A stretch of 13,952 nt of DNA from Acidobacteriaceae bacterium. Its GTDB lineage: Bacteria; Acidobacteriota; Terriglobia; Terriglobales; Acidobacteriaceae. Both the position numbers and the translations under genes were made by a program. Positions 12,769 to 13,952 of this stretch are shown piece by piece (position 1 is the stretch's first letter; each line of letters begins with the position of its first letter). Under the pieces are notes generated by a model. It was not told the origin of the DNA. It worked only from the letters and a program-made list of their open reading frames with translations, and searched no databases. The stretch lies in assembly GCA_003133425.1 (NCBI GenBank), contig PKXI01000469.1, positions 12,504 to 26,455 of the forward strand, in the 5' to 3' direction.

Positions 12769-13587
12769 CTAACGAACGACGTGGAAGGTGCGTTTCCAGC
12801 GCGTGTCGGGGAAGAAATGCACCAGAACGTGGCCGATCCACGAGAGCTTGTGACTGAATCCTGTTTGTTCAAGTTGGCCGTCTGCGGCCTTGAACGACCA
12901 ATAGTTGAACAGCGGACGGCCAAGTATATTGGCGCGCGGCACGAAGCCCCAGTAGCGCGAGTCCAGGCTGTTGTGCCGGTTGTCGCCCATCATGAAATAC
13001 ATGCCGGGTGGAACCACTAGGTCGCCGTCCTGGATATAACTCGAGAAGTTCACGGCCCACGACTCTGTTGACCCAGGCACCTCGGCTGGAGGTACTGCGG
13101 GGAAATCGTCGAGGAACTCGTTGAAGTTATCCGTTGTCGTCGGCTGCGCAAATCCCATAGGCTGTGCGACACCATTAACAATCACAATGCCGTTGCGTAA
13201 ATGAATATGATCGCCCGGTACGCCAATCAATCTCTTCACTAGAGGAATGTACTGCGGTGTCCCATCGGCGTCTATCGGATCAATACCCGGCTGATAAACG
13301 GGCTTGATGAACACCACTATATCGCCGCGCCTCGGCTCGCGATACCTTATTAGCGGCATCCACGAAGCGGACGGCATTAGAGTGATCTTGTCGACGACTA
13401 GGTGATCGCCTACAAGCAACGTGTTCTCCATCGAACCTGACGGAATGACGTGGTTCTGAGCTAAGAAGGTCAGAATGAACAGGCCCACCACGAGAACTGA
13501 GCAGATGCTGGCCAGCGCCTCGAAGGGAGTCTCTGTTACTTCGGGCGGGGCCTGGGCCTTCGGGGCGAGTCGCGTCGCTTTCGCCAT
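12769..13587 (-). CDS. lepB: Type I signal peptidase, paralogue 2
   Basis: This is a second complete signal peptidase I of 272 residues. The ATG at 13587 is chosen because GGAG lies seven bases upstream; a TTG at 13623 would add 12 residues without such support. The layout is a short cytoplasmic tail, a membrane segment at about 26-43 (ALASICSVLVVGLFILTFLA), catalytic Ser52 in VIPSGSMENTLLVGDHLVVD, Lys118 in PLVKRLIGVPGDHI, and box E GDNRHNSLDSR at 201-211. The C-terminus (LVHFFPDTRWKRTFHVVR) resembles that of paralogue 1 (ALHFFTDTRWARTLHPVR), so the two arose by duplication. Residues 95-113 and 141-180 diverge most between them, which may alter substrate preference. It is first in the pair and the repeat unit at 13658-13742 lies upstream. 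Confidence 0.93.
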   Translation of the reverse strand: MAKATRLAPKAQAPPEVTETPFEALASICSVLVVGLFILTFLAQNHVIPSGSMENTLLVGDHLVVDKITLMPSASWMPLIRYREPRRGDIVVFIKPVYQPGIDPIDADGTPQYIPLVKRLIGVPGDHIHLRNGIVIVNGVAQPMGFAQPTTTDNFNEFLDDFPAVPPAEVPGSTESWAVNFSSYIQDGDLVVPPGMYFMMGDNRHNSLDSRYWGFVPRANILGRPLFNYWSFKAADGQLEQTGFSHKLSWIGHVLVHFFPDTRWKRTFHVVR

Positions 13588-13895
13588 CCATACTCTCCAC
13601 CAGTCGAGAATCGATTCACTCAAATTCTAGCGTGCCCCCCCTTGCATCTCGGTCTCCGGAGGATTGTCGGCCACACTTCAATTACTCTTTCGGCAGCATT
13701 TATCGCTGGTGTTGCTCAACTAGTTATTTCCGCATTGCCGGTAATGCAGGCAAATCAAGTCGGAGAGCGCACAGGTCACAGGCCCATTTCGATGATCCGT
13801 GATGGTGGCTGGTTTTGATCAGACGACAGCCGGAATCAGGCCTATCGTGTCTGCATGGGTAAGCTTGATGCCCTAAGTGTCCGCTAGGAGGCGAG
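13588..13895. other. Intergenic region between divergent genes
   Basis: It contains copy C of the interspersed repeat (13658-13742) and, on the minus strand, a possible -10 TAGAAT (13629-13624) for the signal peptidase gene, without a good -35. From 13743 to 13895 I see only the ribosome site of the next gene (AGGAGG, 13886-13891). Confidence 0.45.
13658..13742. repeat. 85-nt interspersed repeat, copy C
   Basis: This is an uninterrupted partner of copy A (72 of 85 identical). Its GCAGCAT/GTGTTGC stem corresponds to GCAACAC/GTGTTGC in copy A and still pairs through two G-T wobbles. It starts 71 bases upstream of the signal peptidase ATG at 13587. Confidence 0.85.
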
Positions 13896-13952
13896 ATGTT
13901 AGGTTTGGGTTTGGTAGGAACAATTATTGTGATCGTGCTGATTGTGTGGCTC
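13896..13952 (+). CDS. Start of a very small hydrophobic membrane protein (3' end outside window)
   Basis: The ATG at 13896 follows AGGAGG (13886-13891) by four bases. The 19 visible residues, MLGLGLVGTIIVIVLIVWL, form a single membrane helix with a Gly-rich start. This resembles the tiny one-helix membrane proteins (DUF3309-like and similar) common in soil bacteria. The rest lies beyond the window, so length and family cannot be confirmed. Confidence 0.55.
   Translation, partial: MLGLGLVGTIIVIVLIVWL

Noticed and set aside
12504..12923. N-terminal extension of signal peptidase 1 to 417 residues
   Set aside because: The extra 140 residues run back into the coding region of the other signal peptidase in a different frame and have no family counterpart; the paralogue has no such extension.
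13874..13884. TAAGTGTCCGCT-like sequence resembling an IS end motif
   Set aside because: Only about 11 bases match, there is no TAGCA part and no paired motif nearby, so it is probably chance.

Overview
The window looks like a stretch of ordinary chromosome from an Acidobacteriota soil bacterium, perhaps Koribacter-like. This is inferred from moderately high GC, strong AGGAG-type ribosome sites, several small exported proteins of a kind I associate with that phylum, a DUF1059 protein and a pair of divergent signal peptidases. There is no rRNA, tRNA, CRISPR array or phage module that I can see.

Layout. The 3' part of a secreted right-handed beta-helix protein gene (1-806, cut by the window edge) is followed by a hairpin terminator. 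A convergent exported DUF711 protein (1166-2407, minus) comes next. Then, on the plus strand, there is a small secreted protein (2777-3253), a 105-residue conserved hypothetical protein with its own promoter (3731-4048) and an exported metal-dependent amidohydrolase (4373-5824). A short minus-strand reading frame overlaps the amidohydrolase end (5786-5956). A complete insertion sequence of the ISNCY/ISDol1 type (6201-7567) has a 16-bp target duplication. A complete second copy of the beta-helix gene (7950-9293) follows, with the same terminator. After it come a structured non-coding stretch, a well-formed promoter (9742-9770) and a secreted protein of unknown function (9846-10946), then a DUF1059 protein (11197-11373). 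Two tandem minus-strand type I signal peptidases (13587-12769 and 12503-11670) follow, and the window ends at the start of a tiny membrane protein (13896 onward).

How it fits together. Most genes encode exported proteins and sit alone with their own ribosome sites, so I see no pathway operon. The signal peptidases would process exported precursors in general; nothing ties them specifically to their neighbours. The most unusual features are architectural. A direct duplication of about 1 kb lies 8,487 bp apart and has diverged mostly at synonymous sites. An 85-nt interspersed repeat has two copies that align without gaps plus a shorter third. The insertion sequence landed exactly at the edge of one of those repeats and duplicated its last 16 bases. 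Several long hairpins are not explained by the genes. I did not find a convincing new multi-gene system.
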